A DNA stretch of 64,000 nt. It comes from Coprinopsis marcescibilis. Taxonomy: Eukaryota > Basidiomycota > Agaricomycetes > Agaricales > Psathyrellaceae. The stretch is taken from contig ML210168.1 of NCBI GenBank assembly GCA_004369085.1, forward strand, positions 596-64,595. The letters run 5' to 3'. The notes under the pieces are model-generated. The model was not told the DNA's origin. It ran no database searches and saw only the letters and a list, made by a program, of their open reading frames with translations. The position numbers were made by a program, and so were the translations under genes. Shown here piece after piece: positions 47,151-60,002 of the stretch (position 1 is the stretch's first letter; every line of letters begins with the position of its first letter).

Positions 47151-47496
47151 CGTAACTAATTAAATGTACATTGTACATAATATGTGTGAACAGTGAACTG
47201 TAAATTGCAGAAAGAACGAGTGGCGAGATATGCCGTGAAAGACTATAAACGGGGGAGGAGCTATGTATGCATGGGATATGGATATGGTACATGGGAAAAC
47301 TAAGATTTCGTTATGTGCAGCACTAGCAGTAATTCAGGTAGGTCATAATGAAGGGCAGGAAGAGAATGAGAAGAGAAAAGCAACAAATGTCCAGCAGCAA
47401 AGTGTATCAGTGACATCAGGAGAGCAAGCAAAGGAGCGTGAAAAGAGTTGCGCGGGATATGAACGAAAGCGGTTTGTTGCTGAGATTCACGAGTCA
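47151..47496. other. Convergent 3' spacer
   Basis: 346 bp between two stop codons. AT-rich at 47,155-47,215 (ACATTGTACATAATATGTGT), consistent with polyadenylation signals. No gene is seen. Confidence 0.4.
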
Positions 47497-50400
47497 TTAA
47501 AGTATGAGGGTTCCGTTTTTTTCGTCTTCTAGGTATTGACCGATGGCCAGGACGTCTTGTCCTGCACGACGCAGGTAGCCTGCGAGGAGGTTGCGGTCGG
47601 CATGAGGGAGAACGTTGTGGAGTTTATCGACCTGTTCCTCAAACTCGGGGTCCATCGACGTGGAAGTATTCGAGAGATCAAATAATGACGGTCTCCGTCC
47701 AAATGCGCCCATCCGCTCACTGGGCTTGGTCACGGTAGTGATAAGCGTCTTGGACCTCTGCGCGCGATGCGGAATTGCGCGAGGACCAGCGGGGCCGGCA
47801 TGTGCATTCGTGCTAGACACCAATACCGGGTTCGAAATGTCCTTTGTCGAGGGCGGGGGCTTGGTCAACAGCGTTTTCGGCGTAACCGCAGAGTTGGAAT
47901 GTCCCAGCGTTGTGCGTCGTGCAGACGACAAGCTCGCTTTTCGACCCAAAGACGCGAAGAAGCCGGTCTTGGCCGAAGTCTGCGATTGCGCAAGGGATTT
48001 GACAGAGGCGGCCGGCGTTCCGCTACCAGCACTCGACGTGGACCGCACAGATTGCTGCCGTTGTTGAGTTGCCAGCGAAGGGTAAGGGAGATTGAGCGAC
48101 GCGGAGGTGATCGCAGAACTGATATCGCTGTGTGTCGAGTTTTGCTGTGCGAGATCCGTGGCGACTACCGCATCTGGTCGTACCGGAAATGTCGCCTCGG
48201 ACAACATCGACGATTTGGACGTATGTCTTGGCTGAGGTTGGAACTTGTGCGATGATGGTCCACGAGGTAGCGTCGATGCACCTTGATAGTGACGTTCATC
48301 AATATCCAATCCTTTTGCTCATAAAGCCAAAAACCTACCTCGATTATTCATCTCCAAAAGCCATTCCGACAGGCCACAGTCGTGGATATACAGCTCGTTG
48401 ATCTTTTCAATGTAGATCTGACACCGTTCCGCGGTCGTTCGTTGTTGATAAACTTCATGGCAAAACATCGCTGTAGGGTTGTAGTCGACGACCTTGCGCC
48501 TGACTGACTTGCGTGGCACACTTGGTGATGGCGTCCTTGATGACCTCTGCGAATAATGCGTCCCAACCGAAGACCTCTTGTTCGAATGGCGCGAGGACCG
48601 CGAAGGAGCTCTAGGTAATGAAGAGAACCGTTTCAAATTCGTCGTCAGGCTATTCCTAAAGCTTTTTGGCGGCGGACTGGGGGCAGACGACGAGGAGGCT
48701 GAACGAGGAGACTGCGATCGTTCAAGTTGTGATTGCGTCTGGTAATGACTGTCGCGCTGTGAACTGCCCGCCGAAGATGGTGAAACGCTGCGTCGTCTGT
48801 GCGGCCCGTCATCATCAAGTGATGAACTGTGTCGATATTCATCGAGTATACTGTCAGGTGAGGGTGACCTCAGCATAGAACTGCGGTGATGGGAAGGCTC
48901 GTCCAGAGAATCTTCGAATTCTTTTGAGCCTTGAGTTGGTGATTTGACATCAGACTCTAGTTCTTCCTCTTCTTCCACTACAGTAACACTGGGAACGTGG
49001 TCGTCGTCTTCGTCCTGGATGACTTCCAACCGGGTACTGGGAGTAGAAACCAGCTCAGGAATTCGGTCGTCATCCAAAGTCGACGCGGACGACGCTTGGA
49101 ATGCACCCTCTCGGCGATGCACAGAACTGACACGGGAAATTATAGAACTGTCATAAGAAGAGGAAAAAATCAGCTCGAATCAAACAATACCAAGTCTCAG
49201 AACAACATACGAAGTGTCTTCCTTGTCACTGCCTGTCCGCGTCAGTGGCCGGGTGAGAGCATTCCGTGACGAAGATCGAGGAGGGCGTTCCACGACAGGC
49301 GATGCAGGAGGTGGTACTGACTTTGCGAGTTTGGCTGCAACCAATGGCGGGAGCTGCAGCGCCTGTTTCACCGCCTCGAGATCGCTACGGGCGCGAAGTG
49401 GAGCGGGGGAATGCAGTCTCGGAGGTCGAGGCGGTGGAGGCGTCTTCATCGTAGAGGCGAACGCTGACCGTGGAGGAGCGGGCAAAGGACCAGCTGTCGA
49501 GTGCAGGCCTGTTAAGAGCGTGACCAGCATAGTTTAAAAAAGAGGGTTTCATAAACGTTGTTGATGAGAGTGCGTGCGCGATTTCGGAGCAGAGGGTGAC
49601 ATGATGATGATCAATCGGCGAAAATTCACCAGCGCGGGGACGGAGAACCAGTCAGCGAAACGGGGACTAGTGGGCCGAATGAGAGAGCGATACGTACCAG
49701 GTTGGTATCCTACGAAGCGTGACGTTTCAGTGGGATCAAACACCGGAAGGTCGTCATCATGGTGCGAGCTTGAGCTTGAGTTTAAGGCAACGACCAGCCT
49801 TGGAGGGATGTCATGCAATGGAATGTTGGCCGTCGAAGGAACTATGACGCTAGGCTGTTGAGTTGCGCGTGCCGACGCTAGACTGACAACGACTGGTGCA
49901 GCCACTGGGATATGGATCTCCTTCGAAGTGCCAATCTCCGGTGTAATCACTGCTGGATTTGGGGAGATGGCCATATTGGTCGAGGGTTGATGGAACCTGT
50001 TCACAGGTGAAAGCAGGTCCTGTGCATCGAACTCAGACGACGATGCAAACGGAGCAGAGCGAAGCCGGGTGGCCAGCTCAAGACCAGGGACGACGGTATT
50101 GTTGTTGCTGATTGAATCAAAAGCTGCCGAACTGCCCTTGTCTGGATTGTCTTGGTCCCCGTCGGCGGCAATGGCCCGTCCGTGCTCTGACAAGGACCGA
50201 GAATGGCTGGCATCGGGCTGCCTGGGTGTGGCAGTGAGCGGTGCAGTTGTGGGAGGGGTGAGCTGTGTGTAGGTCCTTGGAGCCGCGTCCGGGGGTGCAA
50301 CAAGGGCGAGTCCGGACAGCTGCGTCGACAATCCTCTCCGAGACCTGATCGAACTGGACGTTGAACTCGATCCCGACGCGCTCATAGCGTCTTGCAGGGC

Positions 50401-50781
50401 CTCCATCTGGACTATGGCAACCCTCCTGCGATCTTTGGCGCCCTGAGACGGCGATGTCGCCCGCCTCTTGATGCTGGACAAGGTTGAACTGACAAGGGTA
50501 AAATTGTCGGTCTCGAAAGAGTCATCCTCGGTGCTGGAGTAGTCCGACGAATACGAGGAAGCCGAGGTTACGGAAAGCTTCCTGGAGAGAAGCTGGGGAC
50601 GGGCCATTATGATGGGGGAATCTGGGGAACTTGGAGGAGTTGCTTGTTGTCGTGAACGGGCATTATTAGTGCCTGTGGATTTCGTCTTGCTAACCGTTGT
50701 CGAGGAGGCGGATTTGCGTCGTGAACCTGAGTCGTGAACGAAGGAAAAGACATCAGAAAGTCGTTTCAATGGGCTTTTCAT
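47497..50781 (-). CDS. Large Ser/Pro-rich protein with CUE-like C-terminus
   Basis: Four exons: 50781-49698, 49508-49211, 49147-48339 and 48281-47497 (991 aa). Most of the protein is disordered: Ser-rich, with basic SRRKS-type and PxxP-like segments. A short folded block lies in exon 3 (KVVDYNPTAMFCHEVYQQRT, ERCQIYIEKINELYIHDCGL, EWLLEMNNR). The last 50 residues (DPEFEEQVDKLHNVLPHADR, NLLAGYLRRAGQDVLAIGQY, LEDEKNGT) have the spacing of a ubiquitin-binding CUE-type three-helix domain, with LP in the usual MFP position. The first intron (189 nt) is longer than the local norm. I do not recognise the whole protein. A scaffold or ubiquitin-binding role is an inference from the C-terminus only. Confidence 0.72.
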
Positions 50782-53188
50782 GGTGGATTGGGCATTTGTG
50801 CATAAAAGAACCTACCATTTGACTGGCCGCGTTTATATACGCTCTGGTTGTCAGTCATAGCATGTATCAACCCTGATAATTTGTTGCTTGACCAAGAGAT
50901 CCAATTTGGTCATACATGAAACCAAATTCGCTCCGTCACCGCTTTCTTGATCTCTACCACTATCATTGCACTATCAGCCCAAAATATCCGTGGAAACTGT
51001 CAAAACTCCAAGGTTGCCTACAAAACTGTTTCTAGGCTAGGAAATCATCCAACCTCTCCAACTACAGCGGACTGTGCAGTACAATACTTTCCCCGCTCGG
51101 CAGGGGCACACTCCGTTTACCGACTCCCAACGGAATTGTTTCAGAATTTCCGTTGGCATAAATCACCTTTCCAAGTCATTCACGGTGCGCTCCCGCAAAG
51201 CTGCATCTCGTCGTATGAACCGGAATAGACCAGAATCCCTTCTTCGAGATTTGGCACATGCATAGCCCAGCGGGAGTATTCTCCGACTCAACTCGGCATG
51301 GTATGCTGATCCGGTGCAGATTCCCCCTCGTTCGAGGTGTGGACGCGCGCGCTGCGCCCTCAGTCCCTTGGTTGCCTTTGGTTGCCCTGTAACGACACCG
51401 CACCGCGTGGCCCAGGTGCAATAACATCCACGCAGTCCCTGAACGTTACCTCCAATCCCTGCCAGGGCTGGACAGACCGAGTACCAAGGCTAACCACCTA
51501 CTTGCCGTAACCGCGATACCCTGGATCCAGTCAAGCCACGTATCTGGGTGCCATCCATCCGGATACCATCCTCTAGTTCGTAAGCCAATCCAAGAGCATA
51601 AGGCTGCTGACCATCCTGCAAGCCGAATATACCTCGATCCATACGGCGCGACGCTCAGTCACGGGCCCACGCCATGTATTTCCGCGCAGCGGTATACATA
51701 ACCATTGAATGTCTTATAAGGTCGTGTCCGTCTCCGAGATACAATCTACCCTCGCAAGACTCGATCTGACAGATCGAGCCCACCGCTACCGTGTTCGAGA
51801 AGGATACGGATGAATTGGAATTTTTCCCGCTCCTCAATTAATTCGCAGTGTTACTTAAATGACATCATTCTCAGTCCTGACACTTGTAGCCCACTCTAAA
51901 CCTGCTCTACCACCCTATTTACTCGAAATATTGATCTGAATGCGTGGTAGAGGCCCCTCACTGAGTGTCTCTGGCCCTGTATAAGCTTAGAAACGCTTGT
52001 CTGCGCTGAAAAGTGTGGCCGAGTAGATGTCGAAACTCACGGGCTAGTGCTGTGGCTGTGCTCACTGCTAAACGAGTTTCATCCCAACCTCTTCATTGTG
52101 TTGGGGAATTCATAGTGTAATCACATAGCTAGATAGCTGCACACCAACGCCCAGCAGACTTTCAATGCCGAAGGCGTATCACGAGTGACACGCACGTGTA
52201 ACAATTCAAATTTTTCAGTTTTCATCCGTATCCTTGTCGAACACCGTACACCGCATCGCTCCACAGGCAGAACCAATTCAAGTGCCATGGTGGCCGCTTC
52301 CGAACCAGATGGGTACTCTGCGTAGCAATAAATTCCACCTACGAATTGGGGCTCTTGCGGCGCAGCAGCAACAATATCGCTTCTCTTGGTACTGACGGCT
52401 AACAAAACGGCTGTAGTACCCCATGCAAAGGAAGTTTCAGTTTCATCGGATGGATACCATACCTCACCATACCATACCATGCGAGCTCGTACGTGCGTGT
52501 AACTAACATGCGACATTCTTAGGACACGTCTAGGTGTATACTCAGTCGCATTCCCATTCATCTTAGCGACGCCTCGAACCAACTCGACATTTATCCCGAG
52601 ATTGTTGCGCTGCCATCCCTCGGTGAGTAGAACGTCGCTACTCCCACCAAGCTGACTCTTCGTATGACACCTTTAGCTCCATTTCCCCAGGCAGTAAGAT
52701 GTGCACCAGCTGGAGCTTCAAGCTGCGGTGGTACCAATCTAAGCGAGAATTGACTATGAGTATACTCAATAGTACCTAGTTTGATATACCTACAAACGGG
52801 CAGCACAGGGAAACCAAACGCTCGCACAGCCCTAGTTTAACGCCTACTGTCAAACTAGTAGCAATGACGAAGTTGCCTCATCCGCTTCTTTCAATTGAAT
52901 TATACCCAACATGAACCTCTCTCCATTTCATTTACCTTCTGCTTCTCTCGTTCCTGTATTTACCAGTGTAGAGTAAAACCCCCTTCGCAACACAAGAGGC
53001 CCTTTAAACCATCCCAGGAAATGCGAAATAGGCGCGCTGAGATCAGATCGATCAGATGCAAACAACACGACAACAAGGCAGACATACCGTCCACAGCAAG
53101 GCTTGTACAAGTTTGTCTTCTTCCAACATCAACCTCCGATATCGACGAGTCTAACTTTCGCTTCCATATATCAGCTTGTAGCTATATC
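50782..53188. other. 2.4-kb intergenic region, no supported gene
   Basis: This is the longest gene-free stretch outside the transposon region. Its left end is the promoter of the minus-strand gene (TTTATATACGC at about 50,831) and its right end is the MED18 leader. A minus-strand frame of 153 codons (52,582-52,121) and a shorter one (52,827-52,591) are open but have no recognisable motif. CTAGTTT and AAACTAG form a 7-bp inverted repeat at 52,832-52,858. CpG content is normal. Confidence 0.4.
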
Positions 53189-53975
53189 ATGTCATCCGGC
53201 GGACACTCTTACGAAGTCTCATTATCGGGCGAATTCTTCGCAAAAGACCTCAAACCGATCCTCAACCGCATAACCCTCAACAGCGAAACCGCCCAACCAA
53301 TCCACACACGCGAGGTCGTTTTTGAGCCGCTCGATGCTCAGCAACAAAGGGATCGTGGCGTGGAACCCATCATGTTGAGGGCAAAGAAGGAGATGAGCGA
53401 GCCGAATGCGAATTGGTATGTACGACTATTCTCGCTCTCTTCAACTCGATTAGCATTCCACTCTCTAATGCTACAGCAGGGAGCTCTTCTCGTATCTCAA
53501 ACCTGAATCTGCACGCACGTATCCAGACGCGACAGTTCGTCCATGGGCAAACGTTCAGGTAATCGGCGACGCACTCAGCTTTGCAGCCGCACTTGGATAC
53601 ATGTACGTCCTGTAATGTTCTCCCTGCCATACGCATCATTCATCTCGTGTACCACTTTGCAGCCGCAAAGCCCAAATCTACAAGAGAGGATACTCATTCA
53701 GACGCGGTGCTCTCATTATCGGCATGTTTCAACAGGAACAGGTGCACCACTCTCCTCTGCGTAGTATATCTTCACTGCTAACAAACCCCTGATCTACAAA
53801 GGCAGATCCAAAAACCGACCGGCCAATACCAGCACATGAAGATACGTTATGGGAGGTCGAGGTAAAGGCCGCAGCTCCTATTCGCGACACTCCCGTCAAG
53901 CAAGCCATTGAGATGTTGCTGGAAGTACAGGGCCTTATGAAGGGCCTCCTCGACCTCCGAAGGCAGGACATCTAA
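53189..53975 (+). CDS. MED18: Mediator complex subunit 18
   Basis: Head-module subunit of Mediator, paired with Med20 and contacting RNA polymerase II. Exons 53189-53415, 53480-53602, 53663-53741 and 53802-53975 (200 aa). The start MSSGGHSYEVSLSGEF is followed by KDLKPILNRITLNSE. The C-terminal half carries YIRKAQIYKRGYSFRRGALI, GMFQQEQ, LWEVEVKAA and the family-typical end MLLEVQGLMKGLLDLRRQDI. An open frame continues upstream, but this ATG begins at the first conserved residues. Convergent with BCD1, stop codons 83 bp apart. Confidence 0.88.
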
Positions 53976-54058
53976 TCACGCCTGGAGCGCAATGACAAGA
54001 AGGATATATGTCTCAAAAAGTGTCACCCAAAAGATGCCGCCGGGTGTCCAGAACCAAA

Positions 54059-55935
54059 TTAATAGTCCCCATCGTCAGACTCTCCCTCAGCATCAGCATC
54101 CGATCCTTCCCAATCCAATGCATCATCATCCACCCTATCTTGCTCAACAGCCCATTGCTCTCCCTTGACCTGTCGAACAAGTTCGAGCAGCGCAGCAGCG
54201 TCCAACTCCTCGTCTTCCTCGTCGCTCTGTGAACCACGCCCATCCGCACCAGAAGGAAGCGACTTGTCCAACACCTTTGTCGCATCGTCCATTTGCTCAT
54301 CCTCGTCGCTCGCGGCGTAATCTGCCACCAGTGACAACAACTTCGGCTTCTCCTTGCTTGCCTCTTCTTCCTGATGTTGCTCGCCCTCAGTTTGCGAGTG
54401 GGAACTTCCATCCCTATCGCTCTCGCTGCCATACCCTCCCAACAAGCCTTTAATCCGTTCCTTCCCTGCCTTGGGATCCAGTTTGCGCCTCTTCGGCAGC
54501 GGCTCAACGACCTCGTCCACATCCAGTCCACGCCCCTCAGCACCACCCTCTCGATGTTTCCGCGGGTCCACCAAAACTCCACTGGCCAATATTTCATCTC
54601 CATCCTCCGCAACCTCAATCGTTGGAAACTCTACGAACTGTGTATACCTCAGCGCTTCTCCCAAGGTCACATTCAAATCCAAATTGTAATAAACTTTCGG
54701 GATGTTAAATAAGCTTGTCGGGATCTTTTTCTGTTGCGCGTTTTTGAGGGTCTTCATCGTTGCAGGCAAAGTGACCATCTTTTCTGCTAAGGCCTTGCCA
54801 AGACCTGTGGCGTACTGTCTGTCGGACTCGGAGTTTTGCTTTTTGATAGACTGGAGAATGAGGCTGGGGTCGGTTGGGGCTTTCATGACGCAGCGAGGGG
54901 GGCAGTATCCTTCCGGATCTTCCGCACTGGGAAGAACCATACTTTTGAGCCATTCTAGACTTCTGCTTGATTCTTCGTTCTGCGCGCCCTTCTTGGTTGA
55001 GGATGAAGCAGAGATGATGCGCTCCTTCACTAGCGCTTGTATAATTTTCAGGAGGGGTGTATTTGTTTTATTGCGATGGGTCAAGAACACGAGCGGTGGC
55101 TCCTGCACGTCTGACGAAGGAGCTAGCGGATCCCGGGGTCGGTGGAATTTGAATTCAATAGTTAGCAGTGCCATTTGGTTCCTAAAAGCTCGATCCTTTA
55201 GCCCTCTTCCAATTAGAAAAGAGATTAACACGATGAAACCTACCTGGAATCCCAACCAGATTGGTTCGCACTCCTTCTCTTCATGCCAAGAGGCAGCAGA
55301 TCGACATCGACATCCCGCACCTCCATCTGCATCTTGAATATATCGCGTTTCGTCCGTCCAGGACCTGGTCTACCCCTCGCTCCTCCTACTCCTCCCCTCC
55401 CTCTCGCCATCCCACCCCTCCCTCCTCTGCCACCATCGCCATTCCGCGAATTATACCCTCCATTAACACCGACACCCATCCCCGCGCCAACCCCACCGTG
55501 CAAGAACCCACCACTAACAATCTCCCTCCCGACCTCGCCAACCTTCCTCCCCACATCTTCCAAAAACGCATAATCATTCATCATCGTGCCCCAGCCATAC
55601 TCCTTCATCGGCACATACGCCACCTTGTCTCTCTCGCCTGAACAGCCCGTCTGCTGTTTATGCAGCTTGCTGCAGGCCACGGAGCAGGATTTGGCGCCGC
55701 ATCGCGGGCAGGTGTACTTTGCGGGTTTTGGCACGGTAGTTTGTGTGCAGAGGGAGCACGGCGGTGGGGGTTTGGAATCTGGGGGAGAGGTCGCGGTTGA
55801 GGATCCTTCGGGGAAGTTGGGTTGAGATGACAATGAGGATGAGGCAATATTGACCTCGGCAGGTACGACCATAGTAGCCCCAGACCCATAATACTCGTCC
55901 GGACTTTCGGTACGTTTTTCGTTGTTCAACTCCAT
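54059..55935 (-). CDS. BCD1: Box C/D snoRNP assembly protein Bcd1 (ZNHIT6)
   Basis: Nuclear factor required for box C/D snoRNP biogenesis. Two exons, 55935-55244 and 55181-54059 (604 aa). A HIT-type zinc finger lies near residue 70 (CSLCTQTTVPKPAKYTCPRC, GAKSCSVACSKLHKQQTGC) with all eight ligands visible. YVPMKEYGWGTMMNDYAFLE follows, then a Gly/Arg-rich insert and the conserved LLPLGMKRRSANQSGWDSR, which joins across the intron to NQMALLTIEFKF. The C-terminal part includes SLFNIPKVYYNLDLNVTLGE and TQFVEFPTIEV and ends in a long acidic tail (EEDEELDAAALLELVRQVKG). An open frame extends upstream to 56,100, but the ATG at 55,935 (MELNNEKRTESPDEYYG) is the most plausible start. Confidence 0.9.
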
Positions 55936-57089
55936 GTTTCTCGCTCCTTGCAAGAAGATCGCAGCAGCAGCCAAACTACTCAAGTTTGGCTCCTTTCGTG
56001 GCAGAACGTGTTTTAGGTCTAAATTCTCTTCGTTTCGTGCTTTTTGTGGGGTTATAGCATCAATAGATGCAACCTGCTGCCCTTTCAACAAATCACACAC
56101 ACCTTGTGCGGGGCTAGAACAAAACCCACACCGTAAGAGCTCCCCTAGATCTCCAGAGGATACTCGGACCCAGAATCAGGTACCTCTTTGAGTCTTTGCC
56201 TCGTAAAAAAAAAGTTTGTGGCGGAGGAATGTCCGAGAGCTGCTGCCAGATCTGCGGCCATTGAACTTGTCTTGTCGGTCACGGTCAACCCGTGTCAGCT
56301 CAAAGATCCAACTGCCACCGACCAAACTTTCTTTATCAGATAACCAAATAAATTGGCGCCACATTCAAACAGGTAAGTTTGAGTCATTTGTGCCTCACAC
56401 ACTCCTTTTTAGCGGCATAGTAAATTGTCTATGGCATACATGATAATACAAATATATAGAGTTGCTTAATTTTACACCGCTAGACCGACACCTCTCCCCT
56501 GTTACACCGTCTGTCCAATGTCCGTTACCATCCTGTGCCACCTTTTTGACATATGGAGCTCCCGAAAGAAGGGGAAGCCCAGGGGTAAATGAGCGCCTGC
56601 CCAGGGGCGCTCAGTCAGCTGGACATGTGCCCAAGATCCACTAGCATAACCCTTTACACCATTACAGTGTTACACGAAGAAGAAATATATCGGCTGAATA
56701 ACAGCCCGGTCTCAACACCACTATTACAAAGATGATAACGAAACGGGGAACTGCGGTTGGAAGAGGGGTGGAAGGGAAGGGAAGGAATTCGGAATTCGGG
56801 CAAATAGAGTGAGAGAAATAAAAAGGAGGGTTCAAAGCGTTAGGCAAAGAGGCCATACGGCCAGATAGCAATAAGGCACAGCTAATCAGCAAGTCTAGAT
56901 TCATAGACGACATGTTCTATAATCCAAAAGGTTTTGCGCTGGGTTGCGTGGGGATATCGTGTTGACATACGTGCGTGTGGAGGCCGCAAGGGAAATTTCC
57001 GTCTCGTCTTAACATAACGAGATGCCACAAATGAGAAGGAACCGACCGGAAGAATCCCTCGCTACTCCGAAACGCACCCCAGTTTGTGT
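55936..57089. other. Spacer between BCD1 start and DRE2 stop
   Basis: Possible upstream BCD1 coding or leader sequence reaches 56,100. Beyond that I see no gene. TTACACC-type words recur between 56,469 and 56,675. A weak 83-codon minus-strand frame (56,913-56,662) has no recognisable features. Confidence 0.4.
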
Positions 57090-58221
57090 TCAGAAATCGT
57101 CCATGCCAAAATCGATCTCCACTTTCTCCCCAGGCTTGAAAGCGGGCAGGCCTGTCACGTTGAATGAATAGCCGTGTCAGAAAAGAGCCCTAAAAGAAGC
57201 AAGAGTGCTGTGACATACCCAGGTACGGACATCCTGCACACCGGAATGCGTCACCAAGGAAGCAGCTTCCACAACTGCTTGAGGCCTTGGGAGTTTTCGC
57301 CGCCGCCTCCAGAAGTTTCTGGCGCTCTGACTGCTCAATAGCCTTTGCACCCGCCTCCCCGTCGATACTCGCATCAATTACAACTACCTTTGCGTTCTTT
57401 TTCTCCTCCTCTTCCAGCTCTGCCAACCCACACGAGCAGTTCTTGCATGCCTTCTTACGCCGTGGTGCGTTCCTGTCAACAGGCTCACAAGTAGGGATGG
57501 GCCTTGCTTTGTCCTCTGCAGTCAGCAGAGCGTCGGCATCAATTTTAGGCGTCGAAGGCGCAGAAGGTTCCGTTGTAAGGGCCCACAAAGCTTTCTTCTT
57601 CGCCGGATCAGTGCGCTTCCGCAGCAGCAATGGAACAGAGACAGCAGGGGCGGGCGTGGCTCCATTCGTAGCTGTAGTCGATGATGCCAAAGTCGTTCCA
57701 TTCAGCCGAGGAGAGACTGAAGGTGCAGGCTTCTGGGCTATCAGGTCCCCACCCTTGTCCGAACCCAAAAGGACGTTGAACCCGGCGAGGGTCAGCTCGC
57801 TGGGTAGGGTGGATAAAGAGGCGGCTAGGTTGAGCAGATGCAGTGTTCCAAGTGTTGACAATCCCGCGAAGAGTTGAGACAGCAACGGTCGCAGATTTGA
57901 GGGTTGCAGCGATTGGTAATCGGAAGTAGTGAGAGCTATGTGTATTGAGGCATACTTGGATGGCTCCAAAGTCGTAGCTACCGCGATTCCCCGGGTCAGA
58001 TAGATAAAAACCTGTCGAGAAAGATAACACTCACCACCATCGACCAGCCTATCGACCAGCAGCTTATCTACAGACCTGCTCGCCTCCAGTTCTGTGATTA
58101 AGCTTTGGTATTTGCCATCCTGTGCAGTGTCGAGGGAGCCTATGGCCAGTGCTGGGCCTTTTGGCGACGAAGAATGCTTAACATCCTGGTCTGGGGTAAT
58201 AAAGACAGCAGTAGGGGCCAT
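57090..58221 (-). CDS. DRE2: Fe-S cluster assembly protein Dre2 (anamorsin/CIAPIN1)
   Basis: Electron carrier of the cytosolic Fe-S assembly pathway, working with Tah18. Exons 58221-58035, 57977-57219 and 57151-57090 (335 aa). An N-terminal methyltransferase-like region ([35 protein letters not shown]) is followed by a linker and two cysteine clusters. The first is C-x12-C-x2-C-x-C in [20 protein letters not shown] and SCG. The second is the twin CX2C motif [19 protein letters not shown]. The C-terminal exon encodes [19 protein letters not shown], the usual family ending. Both clusters are complete, so it should bind [2Fe-2S] and a second cluster. Confidence 0.93.
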
Positions 58222-58646
58222 GGTGGAGGGGGTAAAGCAAGTCAAGGGTTCCACTTCAGGCGAAAGGAATATAAACCCAATTAATAACAAATTAATAAGG
58301 TGCGATTGGATTGGCACGCATGACAATCAACACCTGACAGTGACACCCTCCCACGCTCATTCGGCCCGTCCATTTTCGGGAGTCTCACCCGAACCGAATC
58401 CGATAGCGAATCAGAATGCATCAAATTCATCGTTATTACTGAGAAAGGACACATTGAGAAATACAGATGTCGATGTGATATGTGTGTACAGTGTGATTAT
58501 ACGGTATGGAAGGGATAAAAGTCACAGATAAATGGCTTAGTCATCGAAGGAGACATGCCCTAAAAAGTAGGCGGAACAGAATCGAATAAAGGAACAACGA
58601 CGACCATGAAAGCAAACGAAAGGACGAGGGCAGTTAATCCGTATCT
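58222..58646. other. DRE2 promoter and forkhead 3' region
   Basis: 425 bp between the DRE2 start and the stop of the next minus-strand gene. It contains the DRE2 promoter and the forkhead gene's 3' UTR. No gene is seen. Confidence 0.4.
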
Positions 58647-60002
58647 TCACTGAGGTGGTTGGGGCAGAGGAGGAATTTCTCCCGTTGGTGGTTGTATTTG
58701 TGGGACCATCCCATGCATCATCTCAGGGTTTATAGGAGGTGGCATCAAAGCAGTCCTCACACGGAACAGCATCATACGGTACCACTCCTGGTCAGCACCG
58801 GCTTTCTCTTGCTCCTGAGTAACCTGCTGCAGGTGTCCAATCTCCTTGAGCCACGCCATTCTCCAGTTGATGTTGCCATGCTCATCAACCTCGAAGCTCT
58901 CATCCGGCGATATGGGCACAGGCCCAGGCATAGGTGGGAACCGCATACCCATCATCGGGAAATTAGGATCGAACGGTAGACCACTAGAGACAAGGGTTAA
59001 ATTTCAAGTGAACGGGAATAAGAGGTTGACACATACGGCGGATACGCAGGTGGGTACTGTCCAGGAGGACGACTTGAACTAGGGTCGTCGTTCGACATCG
59101 TCGACGGGGGTACGAACGGTGGGTGGGCGCCAGCAGCAGCTGCCGCTGCCGCAGCAACTGCAGCGTGTGGGTCCTCAAAGTGTTGCGGTGGTTGCTGGTC
59201 ATTAGGGTGGTAGTCAACATCGGACTCCTCCGATCCACGCTTCTTGTTCTTCCGTTTGCGAATACGATGGACCCCCGTCCGTGGATCAACATTTTCGTTG
59301 ACGGTCCAATATGAACCCTTCCCGCGGTCGGTGAGGGGACGAGGGACTTTCTCGAAGCATGGGTTAAGAGAAAGATTATGCCGTACAGAGTTCTAGAGAA
59401 AAAGTGATTAGCCGAGAGGCCGTTTACAAACACAGAAAGGGTCAGAAGGGAGGGTCCCAAACTTCCCACAACAAACAGGAACTAGCAAATAAAAACATCG
59501 CGTCGCGTCGACACGGTTCATAAATAATAATTGGGGCGCTCAAAGCAGCACTTGGAAGTGATTACAAAAAGTAGTCGGAATGCTCACCTTCCAACCGCTG
59601 GGGGCTGTTCTGAAGTAGGGGAACTAAGATTTACCGATGAGCGCGGAAACAGCAATCCATGAAAATCGCCCACTTACCCTCGACTCAATCGCATAGTAGA
59701 TATCCTCTAGGAGTAATTTACCATTGGGCGAGCCCTTGATAGCATATCTGAACGACGTTGAGACGAGGTGTCGCAAACTCGCTCAGGAGGCAGACGACTC
59801 ACCTAATAAGAGTCGAATAAGGGTAAAATGGCTTGCTTCCAGGAGGTCCATCCCTCAGCGAATCCAAATTTATAGGCAGACCACCAGTTATATCGCTATC
59901 TTGGGGGTAGTAGTTGTTGCTGGAGCCGACGTTTGGGTCCTGCTGGCCAACTTGGTTTGCGTCTTGCATCATGGCTTGCATGGCCGGGTTCGGTTGGGAC
60001 AT
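58647..60002 (-). CDS. Forkhead transcription factor (second in window)
   Basis: Five exons: 60002-59803, 59747-59678, 59623-59588, 59392-59037 and 58983-58647 (332 aa). The forkhead domain begins around residue 56, and three introns interrupt it: [87 protein letters not shown] basic [12 protein letters not shown] segment right after it is a likely nuclear localisation signal. The C-terminus is Pro-rich with an Ala tract and a conserved-looking [20 protein letters not shown]. There is no FHA domain. Exon 3 is only 36 nt, and the following intron is 195 nt, long for this locus. The recognition helix NSVRHNLSL is intact. Confidence 0.9.

Noticed and set aside
52121..52582. 153-codon minus-strand frame
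   Set aside because: No recognisable family. A second open frame upstream is in a different phase with no clear intron. Left as unsupported.
56662..56913. 83-codon minus-strand frame with hydrophobic stretches
   Set aside because: Short and motif-free, in an intergenic region.
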